A DNA stretch of 64,000 nt from Bradyrhizobium sp. ORS 285 (lineage in GTDB: Bacteria; Pseudomonadota; Alphaproteobacteria; Rhizobiales; Xanthobacteraceae), in assembly GCF_900176205.1 (NCBI RefSeq), contig NZ_LT859959.1, positions 3,369,001-3,433,000 of the forward strand. The letters run 5' to 3'. A program made the translations under genes and the position numbers. This document shows, one piece after another, positions 62,396 through 64,000 of the stretch (the stretch's first letter is position 1; each line of letters begins with the position of its first letter). Below the pieces are notes generated by a model, which worked only from the letters and a program-made list of their open reading frames with translations, had not been told where the DNA came from and made no database searches.

Positions 62396-63133
62396 TTGTC
62401 GACCGAAACCCCCGTTGCCGTCTCCATCGTCGTTCCCGTGCGCAACGAGGCCGGCAACATCACGCCGCTGATCACCGAAATCGCGGCCGCGCTCGACGGC
62501 CTGTGGCCGTATGAGATCATCTACGTCAATGACGGCTCCACCGACGACACCGCGCAGCGGCTCGCCGACGAGATGGCACGGCGGCCGAACCTGCGTGTCC
62601 TGCGTCATGAGACGTCGTCAGGGCAATCCGCGGCCGTCCGCAGCGGCATCCGCGCAGCCCATGGCGGCATGGTCGCCACACTCGACGGCGACGGCCAGAA
62701 CAATCCCGCGTTCCTGCCCGACCTGATCGCCGCGCTCGAGAAGGGCGGTGCCGGCGTCGGCCTCGTGGCGGGCCAGCGCGTCGGCCGCAAGGACACCGGC
62801 TTCAAGAAGCTGCAGTCGCGGATTGCCAACAAGATCCGAAATGCGGTGCTGAAAGATGGCACGCGCGATACCGGCTGCGGCCTCAAGGCGGTGCGCCGCG
62901 ACGTGTTCCTGATGATGCCTTATTTCGATGGTCTGCACCGCTTCCTGCCGGCGCTGGTGCGTCGTGAGGGCTACGACATCGCCTATATCGACGTGATCGA
63001 CCGTCCGCGGCATTCGGGCGTGTCGAACTACGGTTTCTTCGACCGGCTGTGGATCGGGATCATGGATCTCGCCGGCGTGTGGTGGTTGATCCGCCGCAAG
63101 AAGCCGACGCCGGTCGCGATCGAGGTGACATGA
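62396..63133 (+). CDS. GT2 polyprenyl-phosphate sugar synthase (DPM1/RgtE-like)
   Basis: This 245-residue family 2 glycosyltransferase has SIVVPVRNEAGNI, IIYVNDGSTDDT, LDGDGQNNP and a C-terminal amphipathic span-like segment (IGIMDLAGVWWLIRRKKPT). It would join a sugar to polyprenyl phosphate for the GT39 enzyme. A TTG start at 62396 (LSTETPVAVSIVV) best fits the family; the frame remains open to 62306. Its stop overlaps the LAB_N gene start. Confidence 0.85.
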   Translation: MSTETPVAVSIVVPVRNEAGNITPLITEIAAALDGLWPYEIIYVNDGSTDDTAQRLADEMARRPNLRVLRHETSSGQSAAVRSGIRAAHGGMVATLDGDGQNNPAFLPDLIAALEKGGAGVGLVAGQRVGRKDTGFKKLQSRIANKIRNAVLKDGTRDTGCGLKAVRRDVFLMMPYFDGLHRFLPALVRREGYDIAYIDVIDRPRHSGVSNYGFFDRLWIGIMDLAGVWWLIRRKKPTPVAIEVT

Positions 63134-63471
63134 TGCTGATTCAATTCGGACAGGCGTTCAGCAACTATCTCTACGACATCTTCATCGCCAAGTTCGATTT
63201 CTGGCTCGTGTTCGGCCTCGCCGCGCAGCTCGCTTTCGCCGCGCGATTCCTGGTGCAGTGGATCGCCAGCGAGCGCGCGGGCAAGAGCGTCGTGCCGCTC
63301 GCCTTCTGGTTCTTCTCGATCGGCGGCGGGCTGATGACGCTGATCTATGGCCTCGTCAAGCGAGAGCCGGTGATCATCTTCGGCCAGCTGCTGTCGAACG
63401 TCATCTACGTCCGCAACGTCATGCTGATCTTCAAGAACCGCCAGAAGGAATCGCAGACGCTCAGCAATTGA
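63133..63471 (+). CDS. LAB_N (lipid A biosynthesis N-terminal domain) protein
   Basis: This 112-residue membrane protein has three spans and the LAB_N signature (ARFLVQWIASERAGKSVVPL, FWFFSIGGGLMTLIYGL, FGQLLSNVIYVRNVMLI). The family is often encoded with GT2/GT39 sugar-lipid enzymes and may be a small flippase or accessory. Two ATGs (63130, 63133) overlap the GT2 stop; the second has better spacing from GAGG. Confidence 0.88.
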   Translation: MLIQFGQAFSNYLYDIFIAKFDFWLVFGLAAQLAFAARFLVQWIASERAGKSVVPLAFWFFSIGGGLMTLIYGLVKREPVIIFGQLLSNVIYVRNVMLIFKNRQKESQTLSN

Positions 63472-63552
63472 GCGGGGCGGCCGTGACCGGCCGCTGTGCC
63501 CCTGGGCGCAGGCACGGCGATCGCATATGGAAGTCCGGAGCTATTCCGGCGA

Positions 63553-63661
63553 ACGATCCTGCCGACCAGTTACTCCGTCATGCCCGGGCCTGTCCCGGGC
63601 ATTCACGTCGTGCTCAGGACGCTGGACGACGTGGATGGCCGGGACAAGCCCGGCCATGACG
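63553..63661. repeat. Dispersed palindromic repeat, copy 3
   Basis: Homologous to 47384-47492 along its length, from ACGATCCTGCC through CCGTCATGCCCGGGC and GACGTGGATGGCCGGG to CCATGACGG. It fills the gap between the convergent LAB_N gene and the last gene, and may act as a terminator. Confidence 0.75.
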
Positions 63662-63692
63662 GAACGAAATCATTCGCCGTCTGCCAAAGCGC

Positions 63693-64000
63693 TCAGCGCG
63701 GCAGCGGCTGGGCTGATGCCGATGGCAGAGCGACGGTCGTTGTGCTGTCCACCACTTCACTCCGGCGGGTCGACACCTGTCCCGCCGCATCCAGCACCGG
63801 ATAGGCCACCGAGCAGATGTGCGAGTGGATTCGCCGGAGGTCGCGCAATACATCGAGATGCAGCGAGGTCGTTTCCAGCGTCTCGGAACGCCCTTCGCGC
63901 AGCCGCTCCAGGTGCCGCTCCGTCGCAGCGAGTTCGGCGTTGCGCAGTTCGGCCTTCTGGTCGAGCAGCCGATGCGCCTGCTGGGCGTCGCCCGACATGA
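63693..64000 (-). CDS. Na/Pi-cotransporter-like protein, C-terminal part (partial)
   Basis: The last ~102 residues of a gene whose start lies beyond base 64000. The segment ERHLERLREGRSETLETTSL and HLDVLRDLRRIHSHICSVAY is the PhoU-like helical C-terminus seen in NptA/YjbB sodium-phosphate cotransporters. The membrane part cannot be seen. An internal Met at 63998 is not taken as the start. Confidence 0.7.
   Translation of the reverse strand, partial: MSGDAQQAHRLLDQKAELRNAELAATERHLERLREGRSETLETTSLHLDVLRDLRRIHSHICSVAYPVLDAAGQVSTRRSEVVDSTTTVALPSASAQPLPR

Overview
The window reads as chromosomal DNA of a GC-rich Rhizobiales alphaproteobacterium, most likely Bradyrhizobium or a close relative. The basis is codon use, the gene families (HWE kinase, DUF6894, DUF3072, PRC-barrel and other small stress proteins), EcfG-type promoters (GGAAC-N17-CGTT), Irr/ICE-like palindromes and dispersed palindromic repeats of a kind common in that genus. 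The assignment is inferred from sequence character, not from a database search.

Left end (1-10501, all on the minus strand). A type I secretion ABC ATPase and an unusually long HlyD-type adaptor are followed by a TibC/Aah-like O-heptosyltransferase fused to TPRs. After these come a large cysteine-free protein made of two ~505-residue repeats with a His-rich tail, and the start of a second copy of that protein, cut by the window edge. Two paralogous substrates, a protein glycosyltransferase and a dedicated exporter suggest a 'glycosylate and export' surface-protein system. This is the best candidate here for an undescribed system.

11452-27655. A coupled membrane cytochrome b/ethylbenzene-dehydrogenase-like haem-domain fusion and a ferredoxin-reductase. 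A glyoxalase-like protein divergent from a FAD amine oxidase. A complete peptide/opine-type ABC importer (SBP, two permeases, fused double ATPase). A CreBC-like two-component system with a DUF4173 membrane protein. A membrane-anchored GH3 (NagZ-like) enzyme.

27687-46010. Stress and signalling region: small conserved proteins, a PfpI/DJ-1 protein, a FdhF/YdeP-type molybdoenzyme, an RR-PAS-HWE kinase, and a ~2100-residue soluble hybrid kinase with eleven 276-bp HAMP repeats. After these come a Tat-type SDR, DUF6894, PRC-barrel and several very small genes. EcfG-type promoters precede at least the hybrid kinase and the PRC-barrel gene, pointing to the general stress response. A repeat-rich gene-poor stretch lies at 43.3-44.7 kb.

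46424-64000. An FkbM methyltransferase, a soluble triple-PAS chemoreceptor with a decayed fragment of a second receptor beside it, an outer-membrane barrel protein and tRNA-Arg(TCT). Then comes a long plus-strand run: alpha-2-macroglobulin, PBP1C, a GT39 glycosyltransferase, PAP2 phosphatase, GT2 polyprenyl-phosphate sugar synthase and a LAB_N protein (envelope defence and lipid A/polyprenyl sugar modification). The window ends in the 3' part of a Na/Pi-cotransporter-like gene. Where a better ribosome-binding site was visible, starts were moved from the longest ORF, as stated per gene.
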